A stretch of DNA of 24,376 nucleotides from a virus: the IMG/VR virus record IMGVR_UViG_3300023176_001501, positions 1 to 24,376 of that record; one strand, written 5' to 3'. Below are positions 1 to 5,668 of the stretch, in pieces. Both the position numbers and the translations under genes were made by a program. Every line of letters begins with the position of its first letter. The stretch's first letter is position 1. A model generated the notes under the pieces. That model searched no databases. It worked only from the letters and a program-made list of their open reading frames with translations, and was not told the DNA's origin.

Positions 1-6
1 TATTAG

Positions 7-248
7 TTTTGTCAGGTTTTTCTTTACCCACCCTTTCCTTTTACGATTATTAGGGATTTTAGGCCTATTTCCGAAGGGGGTCCTGACAAAATGACAAAAC
101 TGCCAAAAGTGCGCCAGTACTGCGTTTGCGCCATTTTGACAAAACTGACAAAATGACAAAACTCACCCGTTTTTGCCAAAATTAATACCTAAATCCGACT
201 AATTGCGATAAATAAGGGGGTCTTTTGTCAAAAGTTTATGACAAAACT
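7..248. repeat. TGACAAAA iteron-like cluster
   Basis: This gene-free stretch holds eight exact copies of TGACAAAA. Six are on the plus strand (84-91, 92-99, 137-144, 146-153, 154-161, 239-246) and two on the minus strand (7-14, 223-230). Two near-copies, TGCCAAAA, lie at 101-108 and 174-181. A 19-bp direct repeat, CTGACAAAATGACAAAACT, occurs at 83-101 and again at 145-163, and GGGGGTC precedes the motif at 76-82 and 216-222. Arrays of short directly repeated sites like this typically bind an initiator or repressor, so a replication origin or control region is plausible. No ORF of note is seen here. The role is inferred; the repeats are directly visible. Confidence 0.75.
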
Positions 249-516
249 ATTTGTCTGTTTCAGGGGTAAAATCAGGGATAAATTCTAATTCTTTTACTAG
301 ACCAAAAGAATTTTCTAAGATCTCATCTATTTTAAGAATACCTTGTTCGATTGTTGTTGAATAATCGAAGACACGTGAGGTTCCGAATGTAAAAAAAAGT
401 AAGGCGACAAATTCCGCATCTGCGCCGCGTTCGATAAATTCCGAGAATAAAGATTCGAGTCTACGTTCTGCTTCTGCGACTGTTGGTTTCTTCTTTTTGA
501 TATCCAAGACTTTCAT
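247..516 (-). CDS. hypothetical protein (89 aa)
   Basis: I do not recognise this small, mostly helical protein. It starts with a Lys-rich segment (KKKK at residues 7-10), continues with charged helices and ends acidic. There is no signal peptide, clear membrane segment or known motif. It is the last gene of the leftward group at the left end, separated from its upstream neighbour by an unusual 158-bp gap. Its stop codon lies inside the last TGACAAAA copy. The ribosome binding site before the ATG is weak (ACTCCAAGT), which lowers confidence in the start. Confidence 0.55.
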   Translation of the reverse strand: MKVLDIKKKKPTVAEAERRLESLFSEFIERGADAEFVALLFFTFGTSRVFDYSTTIEQGILKIDEILENSFGLVKELEFIPDFTPETDK

Positions 517-674
517 ACTTGGAGTTTAGCTGAGAATGGTTAAAAAGGAAAGTGAGGTGTTTTGCCGCAGACTACACCTCAGAGTCCGGAGTGTGGGGTA
601 ATGAAAGTTTAAGGAACCCCAAAACGGCGCGTCTCTTATTATTTTAACAGGCCAGACGACTTGCCTGCTCGCGA
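517..674. other. structured intergenic gap between two leftward genes
   Basis: This gap has no ORF, although it lies between co-oriented genes in a genome where most neighbours overlap. Read on the minus strand it offers three short inverted repeats in a row: CAGGC/GCCTG, GGGGT/ACCCC and GAGGTGT/ACACCTC. The local sequence is richer in G and C than its surroundings. It could hold a small RNA, an attenuator or a processing site. I recognise no known RNA family in it. Confidence 0.4.
554..580 (-). terminator. possible terminator/attenuator hairpin
   Basis: Perfect 7-bp arms GAGGTGT (554-560) and ACACCTC (574-580) flank a 13-nt loop. On the minus strand the stem is followed after seven bases by a run of five T (complement of 542-546). 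The long loop and the delayed T run make a strong intrinsic terminator uncertain. It lies upstream of the 89-aa gene, so it could attenuate that gene. Confidence 0.35.
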
Positions 675-860
675 TTATCTTCTGGACGCGTAGTTCTTAA
701 AGAACCCGTCTGTCACCCAGTCAAACCAAAAATCTCTACAACTACATTCGTCGTAGCGTTTATCAATCTTTTGCATACGATAGTAGAACTCCCCTACATC
801 TTCGCAATCTTGAATGATACCTTCGGCATCTGCCTCCATATCAATTAAAAAATCAGACAT
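675..860 (-). CDS. hypothetical acidic protein (61 aa)
   Basis: This is a short protein of unknown function, rich in Asp, Glu and aromatic residues, with a CEDVGEFYYRM stretch and a Cys pair (DECSCRDF) near the C-terminus. No family is recognised. I chose the ATG at 860 because GGGAA lies four to five bases upstream; an in-frame GTG at 869 would add three residues and directly abut the stop of the upstream gene. It sits in the leftward early-type group with the 70-aa and 89-aa genes. Confidence 0.6.
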   Translation of the reverse strand: MSDFLIDMEADAEGIIQDCEDVGEFYYRMQKIDKRYDECSCRDFWFDWVTDGFFKNYASRR

Positions 861-869
861 TTTTCCCAC

Positions 870-1082
870 TTAGTGCACCTCCACTTTTCTTTGGATGCTG
901 TTAACAGCTTCTTCAACTAAACCAACTAAACGTTGTCTGTCGTTGTTGATCTGCCAGGAATAGACATCCGGTTTACTGATCTCGATAAGTCCTGACTCAA
1001 CGTATTGCTTAACCAACTCAAAGATGGCATCTCTTAATACGTCTCTAGTCTTATCGATTACTTCTCCTGTTTCTATATTCAT
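870..1082 (-). CDS. hypothetical protein (70 aa)
   Basis: This small protein has a predicted helix, a central SWQINNDRQRL segment and a second helix. I see no recognised family or membrane segment. It is the first gene of the leftward group and has a strong ribosome binding site, AGGAGG, four bases before its ATG. It faces the rightward 60-aa gene across a 98-bp divergent promoter region with a palindrome, so it is probably an early gene. Small proteins in this position are often regulators or host-takeover factors, but nothing in this sequence proves that. Confidence 0.7.
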   Translation of the reverse strand: MNIETGEVIDKTRDVLRDAIFELVKQYVESGLIEISKPDVYSWQINNDRQRLVGLVEEAVNSIQRKVEVH

Positions 1083-1102
1083 ACTACCTCCTAATGAATA
1101 TT

Positions 1103-1117
1103 TATACTATTAGTATA
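1103..1117. promoter_or_regulatory. palindromic operator candidate, leftward promoter
   Basis: The perfect palindrome TATACTA-T-TAGTATA lies 20 bp upstream of the leftward 70-aa gene. Read on the minus strand, TATACT within it matches a -10 box at five of six positions, so a bound protein would block the leftward promoter. The inverted repeat is visible; operator function is inferred. Confidence 0.45.
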
Positions 1118-1127
1118 GCAAAAGTAG

Positions 1128-1156
1128 TTTACAGCGCAAGTATTATTTGATACATT
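1128..1156 (+). promoter_or_regulatory. putative sigma70-type promoter, rightward operon
   Basis: TTTACA (1128-1133), a 17-bp spacer and TACATT (1151-1156) lie upstream of the 60-aa gene, which has AGGAG at 1171-1175 before its ATG. The -35 box matches the consensus at five of six positions and the -10 box at four. The same TTTACA hexamer appears in the other divergent region. This would drive the long rightward operon. Confidence 0.4.
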
Positions 1157-1180
1157 TAGTAATTATTTATAGGAGAACGT

Positions 1181-1363
1181 ATGAGCGAAGTAAAAAATAT
1201 TATTGAGGGTGTCCTTGCTCTTCAAAGTCCAACTGCTCCAGTCGGTGGCAGAGATATGAAAAAAGACCTGGACTCTATTAGAAAGGTTAGCGCCTTTGTT
1301 GAGTACATCTATACCCATCATCCAGCGTTGTTTGAGAAAGCCTACAAGGAGGCCAGTAAATGA
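1181..1363 (+). CDS. hypothetical protein (60 aa)
   Basis: This is the first gene of the rightward replication operon. It is a small soluble protein with a Pro-Gly turn (SPTAPVGGRD) between two helical halves and a Lys-rich C-terminus. No family is recognised. The start is supported by AGGAG five bases upstream. Its TGA overlaps the ATG of the next gene in the form ATGA, the first link in a long chain of coupled genes. Confidence 0.7.
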   Translation: MSEVKNIIEGVLALQSPTAPVGGRDMKKDLDSIRKVSAFVEYIYTHHPALFEKAYKEASK

Positions 1364-1596
1364 CAAACTATACTATGTTTAATGGTCAAGCTGTTGAATG
1401 GGAATGGCGCGATAAAGAAAAACAATACCATCAGACTTATATACCCAAAAAGTCAGAGTTAATTATTATTGGGCTTGAAGGCGAAGAAAAGCAAGCTTGT
1501 AAAGATGAGCTTTGGGAAAGATTACAGCCTGAGTTTCAAAGTATAAGAGATCATATTAATTTAAAAGCAAGACTAAGGAGAGCTAAAAATGGCTGA
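1360..1596 (+). CDS. hypothetical protein (78 aa)
   Basis: This charged protein begins with a Trp- and Tyr-rich region (VEWEWRDKEKQYHQTY) and ends in basic helices (LKARLRRAKNG). I do not recognise a family. Its start overlaps the previous stop by four bases (ATGA), and an AAGGAGG-like site (TACAAGGAGGCC) lies upstream inside the preceding gene. Its end overlaps the following 32-aa ORF by eight bases. Context suggests an accessory role in early phage functions, with no specific evidence. Confidence 0.7.
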   Translation: MTNYTMFNGQAVEWEWRDKEKQYHQTYIPKKSELIIIGLEGEEKQACKDELWERLQPEFQSIRDHINLKARLRRAKNG

Positions 1597-1687
1597 GTTT
1601 TTAATGGTAGCAGGAATAACATTTACGGCTGCAATTACATTTATGGCAGTAGCTTTATTTGTTATAGAAAAGTTTTTAGAAAAATGA
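1589..1687 (+). CDS. 32-aa single-pass membrane micro-protein
   Basis: This tiny ORF encodes about 25 hydrophobic residues (from FLMVAGITFTAAITF onward) followed by a short basic-acidic tail, EKFLEK. It is essentially a single transmembrane helix. AAGGAG lies about eight bases upstream (1575-1580). It overlaps the preceding gene by eight bases and the following one by four (ATGA), which supports translation. Single-TM micro-proteins of phages can act in membrane takeover, exclusion or lysis control, but none of these is shown here. Confidence 0.6.
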   Translation: MAEFLMVAGITFTAAITFMAVALFVIEKFLEK

Positions 1688-1839
1688 ATTATACAGAAGA
1701 AGAAAAACAAGCCTTAGAGGCAATCAAAATTGTCAGAGCCTATATAAAAAACAACTTAGTGTTTGTAGGTGAGGCAAAGTTAGACGATATCTTATTTAAC
1801 TTGCAAGAAGAAATAATAGGCAAGGCAGAGTTTAGATGA
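1684..1839 (+). CDS. hypothetical protein (51 aa)
   Basis: This small acidic protein looks entirely helical, starting MNYTEEEKQALEAIK and ending with a GKAEFR tail. I do not recognise a family. It overlaps the upstream membrane micro-protein and the downstream 16-aa ORF by four bases each, both in the ATGA arrangement typical of translational coupling. It probably depends on translation of its upstream neighbour, since no strong ribosome binding site is visible. Confidence 0.6.
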   Translation: MNYTEEEKQALEAIKIVRAYIKNNLVFVGEAKLDDILFNLQEEIIGKAEFR

Positions 1840-1886
1840 TTAGTTATCCCTGGGGTTGGTTTGACCCCGAACAATTACCAAGATAA
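1836..1886 (+). CDS. 16-aa micro-ORF upstream of helicase
   Basis: The ORF MISYPWGWFDPEQLPR is rich in Pro and Trp. It starts with an ATGA overlap on the previous stop, and its TAA overlaps the ATG of the helicase gene (TAATG). The helicase has no clear ribosome binding site, so this ORF may deliver ribosomes to it. An AAGGCAGAG stretch upstream could serve as its binding site. It could be a coupling device, a functional micro-protein, or chance. Confidence 0.4.
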   Translation: MISYPWGWFDPEQLPR

Positions 1887-3493
1887 TGCCACTTAGAGAT
1901 TATCAGCAAGAAGCTTTAGATGCGCTGGAAAATTATATCGCTGTAGAAAGCGGTAATCCTTTGGTTGTAATGCCAACTGGTTCCGGTAAGTCGCATGTTA
2001 TTGCAGAGTTTGTCAAACATATGAACGAACAAAAGAAACAAAAGGCACTTGTTGTTAGTCATGTTAAAGAAATACTTTTCCAAAATTACCAAAAATTAAA
2101 AGACGCTTGGGAAGGCGATATCGGAATGTACGGTGCTAGTCTTGGCCGTAGAGATACAGACAACGATATTATCTACGCGCAACTACAATCGGTTTGGAAT
2201 AAGGTGGGCTCCCTCCCTTCATTCAACACTCTTATAATTGATGAAGCTCACCTTGTTCCTAAAGACGGTGAGGGAATGTATCGTTCCCTTATCGTCGCCT
2301 TACGCGAACAAAATCCAGATCTAAGCGTTGTTGGTTTTACAGCCACACCTTATCGTTTAAATTCTGGAATGCTGACAGAGGGAGAAGGCGCTATCTTTGA
2401 CGATATCGCAATAGATTTTAGTAGCGGAGAAAACTTATTGCGCCTAATAAATGATGGCTATTTATCTCCACTTGTAACCAAATGTATGACTACTCAATAC
2501 GACGTAGAAAGCGTCGGTATTAGAGGGGGAGAGTTTATTCAGTCTGACCTCCAAGCCAAGATGAATGATGAAGGTAAGACTATAAAAGTTATTCAAGAAG
2601 TTTTAAGTAAAGGCGCGTTGCGTAAACAATGGTTAATCTTTTGCGCTGGCATTCATCATTCCGAGATGGTCTGCAGCATACTTCATCTCAACGGTGTCAG
2701 CGCAAAGGTTGTTACTGGAGATACTAAACCAAAAGAAAGAGACCAACTAATAGAAGATTTTAAAACCGGAAAACTAAAAGCGCTGGTAAATTGCGACGTA
2801 TTAACAACTGGATTTGATGCACCTAATACAGATTTGATCGTTATGCTGCGCCCCACTCAAAGTCCTGGTCTATACGTTCAAATGATGGGGCGCGGCATGC
2901 GTACAGCAGAGGGTAAAGAAAATTGTTTAGTCCTGGATTTTGCTAAGAATATTGAACGTCATGGTCCAATCAATCAGATCAAGCCAAACAAAAAAGGACA
3001 GCGCAGAAAGACTGGCGTTATGCTGGTCAAGTCTTGTAAAGAATGTCAATCGTATGTACCGAAAGCGGCTAACACTTGTCCGGATTGTGGCTATCAGTTC
3101 CCTATGCGGAAACTGCAACTAGATTTAGTATCGTCTCAACTAGATATTATTTCTGATAAAAAGAAAGTAGAACGTTACGATCTAAAAGTGATTGATATGT
3201 GGGTAGGCCATCATCTTGCAAAAGGCAAAGACATACCTGTATTAAAAGTCAGCTACAAAACCCCCAACAAAATTATTAGTGAATTTATTTGTTTTGAACA
3301 TACTGGTTACGCTAGGCAGAAAGCGGTTAACTGGTGGAACAATGTGATCTCTGGCGAAAGTTTGCGTCGTAGCCCTCCTCTTACAATCGACGAGGCTCTC
3401 TTTCGCCAAACCGAAATTAATAAACCTAAAGCAATCAAAGTCGACTTTACGGGAAAATACCCAAATATAGTCAACCATATTTATGATCGGTGA
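1886..3493 (+). CDS. SF2 DEAH-box helicase with C-terminal zinc ribbon
   Basis: This is a superfamily 2 DNA helicase/ATPase of the type III restriction/UvsW-like class. Visible motifs are Walker A MPTGSGKS (29-36), DEAH (119-122), TAT in FTATPYR (151-157), motif V around TTGFDAPN (307-314) and motif VI QMMGRGMR (332-339). A four-cysteine zinc ribbon follows (C384, C387, C398, C401). The last ~120 residues are unassigned. Such phage enzymes melt origins, remodel forks or migrate branches; no methyltransferase or specificity gene sits nearby, so restriction is unlikely. It belongs to the rightward replication operon and overlaps the next gene by 11 bases. The family is clear; the exact replication role is inferred. 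Confidence 0.93.
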   Translation: MPLRDYQQEALDALENYIAVESGNPLVVMPTGSGKSHVIAEFVKHMNEQKKQKALVVSHVKEILFQNYQKLKDAWEGDIGMYGASLGRRDTDNDIIYAQLQSVWNKVGSLPSFNTLIIDEAHLVPKDGEGMYRSLIVALREQNPDLSVVGFTATPYRLNSGMLTEGEGAIFDDIAIDFSSGENLLRLINDGYLSPLVTKCMTTQYDVESVGIRGGEFIQSDLQAKMNDEGKTIKVIQEVLSKGALRKQWLIFCAGIHHSEMVCSILHLNGVSAKVVTGDTKPKERDQLIEDFKTGKLKALVNCDVLTTGFDAPNTDLIVMLRPTQSPGLYVQMMGRGMRTAEGKENCLVLDFAKNIERHGPINQIKPNKKGQRRKTGVMLVKSCKECQSYVPKAANTCPDCGYQFPMRKLQLDLVSSQLDIISDKKKVERYDLKVIDMWVGHHLAKGKDIPVLKVSYKTPNKIISEFICFEHTGYARQKAVNWWNNVISGESLRRSPPLTIDEALFRQTEINKPKAIKVDFTGKYPNIVNHIYDR

Positions 3494-3773
3494 GCCTATA
3501 AGATTTTATCCTATGCGCAAGAAGACGGGCGGACTAGAGTTCGTTCCGTTTGACTATACGGAATTGAATTTAGAATTTAATGGAACAAGAGAAGAATACA
3601 AAGATATACTGGACTACTGGGAGATGATAAACAAACCACTTTATGATGAAACCAAGAGTTATGCAGACAATCTGCAAGCTATCTTTAACGATTTAAGATA
3701 TTGGCCTAGACCAATGAAACACACATCTGTTATACAGATATTAATACTGGAGTATGAAAATGGAGATAACTGA
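3483..3773 (+). CDS. hypothetical protein (96 aa)
   Basis: This is a soluble protein rich in Tyr, Asp and Asn, with a basic N-terminal patch (FYPMRKKTGG) and a YWPRPMKHTS stretch near the C-terminus. I do not recognise a family. It overlaps the helicase by 11 bases and the RecE-like nuclease by 20, so it is translated within the same operon and might assist either enzyme. No strong ribosome binding site is seen before the ATG. Confidence 0.7.
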   Translation: MIGEPIRFYPMRKKTGGLEFVPFDYTELNLEFNGTREEYKDILDYWEMINKPLYDETKSYADNLQAIFNDLRYWPRPMKHTSVIQILILEYENGDN

Positions 3774-4590
3774 ATTAAAAGAATATCAATTTACAGAAAG
3801 GGGTGATGCTTTAATATTTAAAGACATACCCAACTCTGTCTATCACGCTGGTCCAGGACTAAGCAGTTCTAATGTCAGAGCGTTTGGCAGATCGCAACTA
3901 CATGCTGTCGAGCACGTTCAAGAGACAACGCCAGCTATGAATTTTGGTACAGCTGCTCACGCTATGATTGTTGAAGGCGAGGAAGTATTCAACGAAGAAA
4001 TAGCAGTTATTACTGGTTCTCCCTATACCAATGCTAATAAAGAATTAAAAGCTGAGTATGAGGAAAGAGGATTAACTGTTATCAAAGAGGCAGAGCTCAA
4101 CGCTATTAAAGGTATGAAACAAAACCTTATTGATGAAGGCGTTATGTATATTGAGGCAGAGGGTAGATTAGCAGAGGCTAGTTTTTACTGGTATGAAGGC
4201 GAGATACTTTGTAAGTGTCGTCCGGACGTGCTATGTCCGCCAATTCAAAAGCCTCATGCAGAGAATGCTATTGTTGCGGTTGATTATAAAACTACGCAGA
4301 GCTGTCATCCTAAAGAGTTTGTTGGCTCTGTCAGAAAATATGGCTACGACATGCAAGCAGCCTGGTATCGTAGAGGCCTAGAGAAAGCTGGCTTTAAAGT
4401 CAAGGAGTTTGTATTTGTAGCGCAAGAAAAGGTGCATCCTTTTGCATCTAAAGTCTTTCGTATGCAAGAAGAACATATGAACAGAGGTTGGGAGATAATG
4501 GAACAATACTTAGAGGATTATAAAAATTATGAAAAAGGTGGTCATTTAAGTATCTATAACAGCCCCAATATAGTAGATTTAGAACTGTGA
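3754..4590 (+). CDS. RecE-like PD-(D/E)XK exonuclease (DUF3799/PDDEXK_12 type)
   Basis: This protein most likely resects double-stranded DNA ends 5' to 3' to give single strands for annealing. It has the typical N-terminal YHAGPGLSSSNVRAF segment (30-44), FGTAAHAMI with His69 (64-72), E141, the PD of CRPDVL (D158), VDYKT with D177 and K179, and the YGYDMQAAWY motif (196-205). This order matches the phage exodeoxyribonuclease VIII/RecB-nuclease-like family. At 278 aa it is a compact, nuclease-only form, lacking the long N-terminal part of E. coli RecE. An alternative start two codons downstream (ATG at 3760) is possible. The annealase partner is probably the Sak4/DUF669 pair about 600 bp away on the opposite strand. 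Confidence 0.88.
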   Translation: MKMEITELKEYQFTERGDALIFKDIPNSVYHAGPGLSSSNVRAFGRSQLHAVEHVQETTPAMNFGTAAHAMIVEGEEVFNEEIAVITGSPYTNANKELKAEYEERGLTVIKEAELNAIKGMKQNLIDEGVMYIEAEGRLAEASFYWYEGEILCKCRPDVLCPPIQKPHAENAIVAVDYKTTQSCHPKEFVGSVRKYGYDMQAAWYRRGLEKAGFKVKEFVFVAQEKVHPFASKVFRMQEEHMNRGWEIMEQYLEDYKNYEKGGHLSIYNSPNIVDLEL

Positions 4591-4859
4591 TTGATTATAA
4601 GTTTAAAGAAGACGAAATATTAACAGCGATCAAAGACTATATAGACCAAACTTATACCCAACATTACGCTAACGGCAAGTACCAAGCTACTGACATGATT
4701 ATTGATAGTGGTCATGGAGAAGGTTTTGCGGTTGGCAATATAATGAAGTACGCTATGAGGTTCGGCAAAAAGAACGGCAAAGAGAATGCCGATCTAATGA
4801 AAATCATTCACTATGCAATAATAGCTTTGTATGTTAATGGATATAAAAAGGATAATTAA
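4587..4859 (+). CDS. DUF3310 family protein
   Basis: The signature HGEGFAVGNIMKYAMRFGKK (43-62) followed by a D-L-x-K-x-x-H-Y helix is typical of DUF3310, a small helical family common in phages and often loosely labelled a nucleotide kinase. The biochemical role is not established. It uses a GTG start overlapping the nuclease stop (GTGA), which argues for translational coupling. The N-terminal half (ILTAIKDYIDQTYTQHYANG) is helical. At 90 aa it has the normal size for the family. Its place next to recombination genes fits DNA or nucleotide metabolism, but this is only context. Confidence 0.75.
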   Translation: MIDYKFKEDEILTAIKDYIDQTYTQHYANGKYQATDMIIDSGHGEGFAVGNIMKYAMRFGKKNGKENADLMKIIHYAIIALYVNGYKKDN

Positions 4860-4860
4860 A

Positions 4861-5067
4861 ATGTTTGACAGATTCGATAAGTACCTCTGCTACTATGTAT
4901 CAGAAAATGGAATGCGAGTAGCTTTGCTCAATGCGCCTGATGAGGATACTGCAAAATTTTTTGTCCAATTAAAGTCTATGGAAGAAGATGAAGTTTTTGT
5001 TCCAGCTGAAATCATAGATATCTGCAAGCATGACCCCAGTCATCATATCAGTTTAACCATTCATTAA
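4861..5067 (+). CDS. hypothetical protein (68 aa)
   Basis: This is a small acidic protein of mixed strand/helix character, with a Tyr-rich start (DKYLCYYVSENGMRVAL) and a HDPSHH segment near its end. No family is recognised. I chose the ATG at 4861 because it lies one base after the previous stop and AAGGA sits nearby; an in-frame ATG at 4831 would extend it by ten residues inside the preceding gene. It is the last gene of the rightward operon and is followed by a hairpin terminator candidate. Confidence 0.65.
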   Translation: MFDRFDKYLCYYVSENGMRVALLNAPDEDTAKFFVQLKSMEEDEVFVPAEIIDICKHDPSHHISLTIH

Positions 5068-5080
5068 TTCATTCAGAAAA

Positions 5081-5146
5081 GGCTAGGTGAGTCCCACCTA
5101 GAGTGTGTAGAGGGGGAAAGGAAGGACTCTTTTTCGGCACCCTAGC
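5081..5146. terminator. convergent intergenic terminator with possible pseudoknot
   Basis: A perfect hairpin, CTAGGTG (5083-5089), loop AGTCC (5090-5094), CACCTAG (5095-5101), sits between converging operons. On the minus strand it is followed by CCTTTT, giving a normal terminator for the Sak4 operon. On the plus strand its loop is complementary to GGACT at 5124-5128, which is followed by a TCTTTTT run, so a pseudoknot or an alternative GAGTCC/GGACTC stem can form. GCTAGG (5082-5087) can also pair with CCTAGC (5141-5146). The pairing potential is visible; folding is inferred. Confidence 0.6.
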
Positions 5147-5157
5147 GTACCAATTAA

Positions 5158-5667
5158 CTACAAGCTAGGCTTAGCTGGCTTGCTTTCTTCGTTGACCCAA
5201 GATGGAGTTTCCTCAGATACTTGCGCAACTTTAGGTTTCTCCGTATGGTCAACTGCTTTAAACCCAGTAATATTATTCCTATCTGGATATTCTGGATTAT
5301 CGCTTTTCTCAATACCAAAGGTTGAGATAACTTTTAGGCCTACTAACTCGCCTGCATTTGCTGGCGGATTTTTTTCTAGACCAAGAGCTTTCAATAGTTT
5401 TGAGAACTGCCTAGATGCAATCTCTCTAACCATTTCTTGTTTCTCCTGGTCGGAGTTAGTGTACCAAAGGTTAAAATTGTTTCTAGCAATCCAACCTTTG
5501 TATTTATCACCTGCGACAGTTACCTCAAGCTTGAGATAAGAATTGCCTGCTTGAGAAACAGTTTTCTCGCAAGTCTTAATCTCAGTTAAGTAATCGCCTT
5601 CGGGGATAAAGGTGTTATCGTTTTCGTTAGTATCGAAATCAAACTTGACATCTGCAAAATCGCTCAT
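5158..5667 (-). CDS. DUF669-like single-stranded DNA-binding protein
   Basis: This 169-aa protein resembles the DUF669 family, phage OB-fold-like ssDNA-binding proteins found beside Sak4 recombinases. Family-like features are F-I-P-E-G-D-Y (20-26), the G-N-S-Y-L-K-L-E-V strand (41-49), the N-F-N-L-W segment (64-68), a helix ending KLLKALGL (90-97) and ELVGLKVIS (107-115). The C-terminus is Pro-, Ser- and Glu-rich, like the flexible tail of many SSBs, though not strongly acidic. The start at 5667 is chosen because AGGAGG lies five bases upstream; a longer in-frame reading from 5706 would run into the Sak4 gene. It begins one base after the Sak4 stop, so the two are co-expressed and probably act together in strand annealing. 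Confidence 0.75.
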   Translation of the reverse strand: MSDFADVKFDFDTNENDNTFIPEGDYLTEIKTCEKTVSQAGNSYLKLEVTVAGDKYKGWIARNNFNLWYTNSDQEKQEMVREIASRQFSKLLKALGLEKNPPANAGELVGLKVISTFGIEKSDNPEYPDRNNITGFKAVDHTEKPKVAQVSEETPSWVNEESKPAKPSL

Positions 5668-5668
5668 A

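Noticed and set aside
7-248. CRISPR-like array from the TGACAAAA copies
   Set aside because: Copies are only 8 bp, unevenly spaced and in both orientations; no unique spacers of constant length and no cas genes.
4831-4860. Earlier in-frame ATG for the 68-aa protein
   Set aside because: Lies inside the DUF3310 gene; the ATG at 4861 follows its stop and has an AAGGA site.
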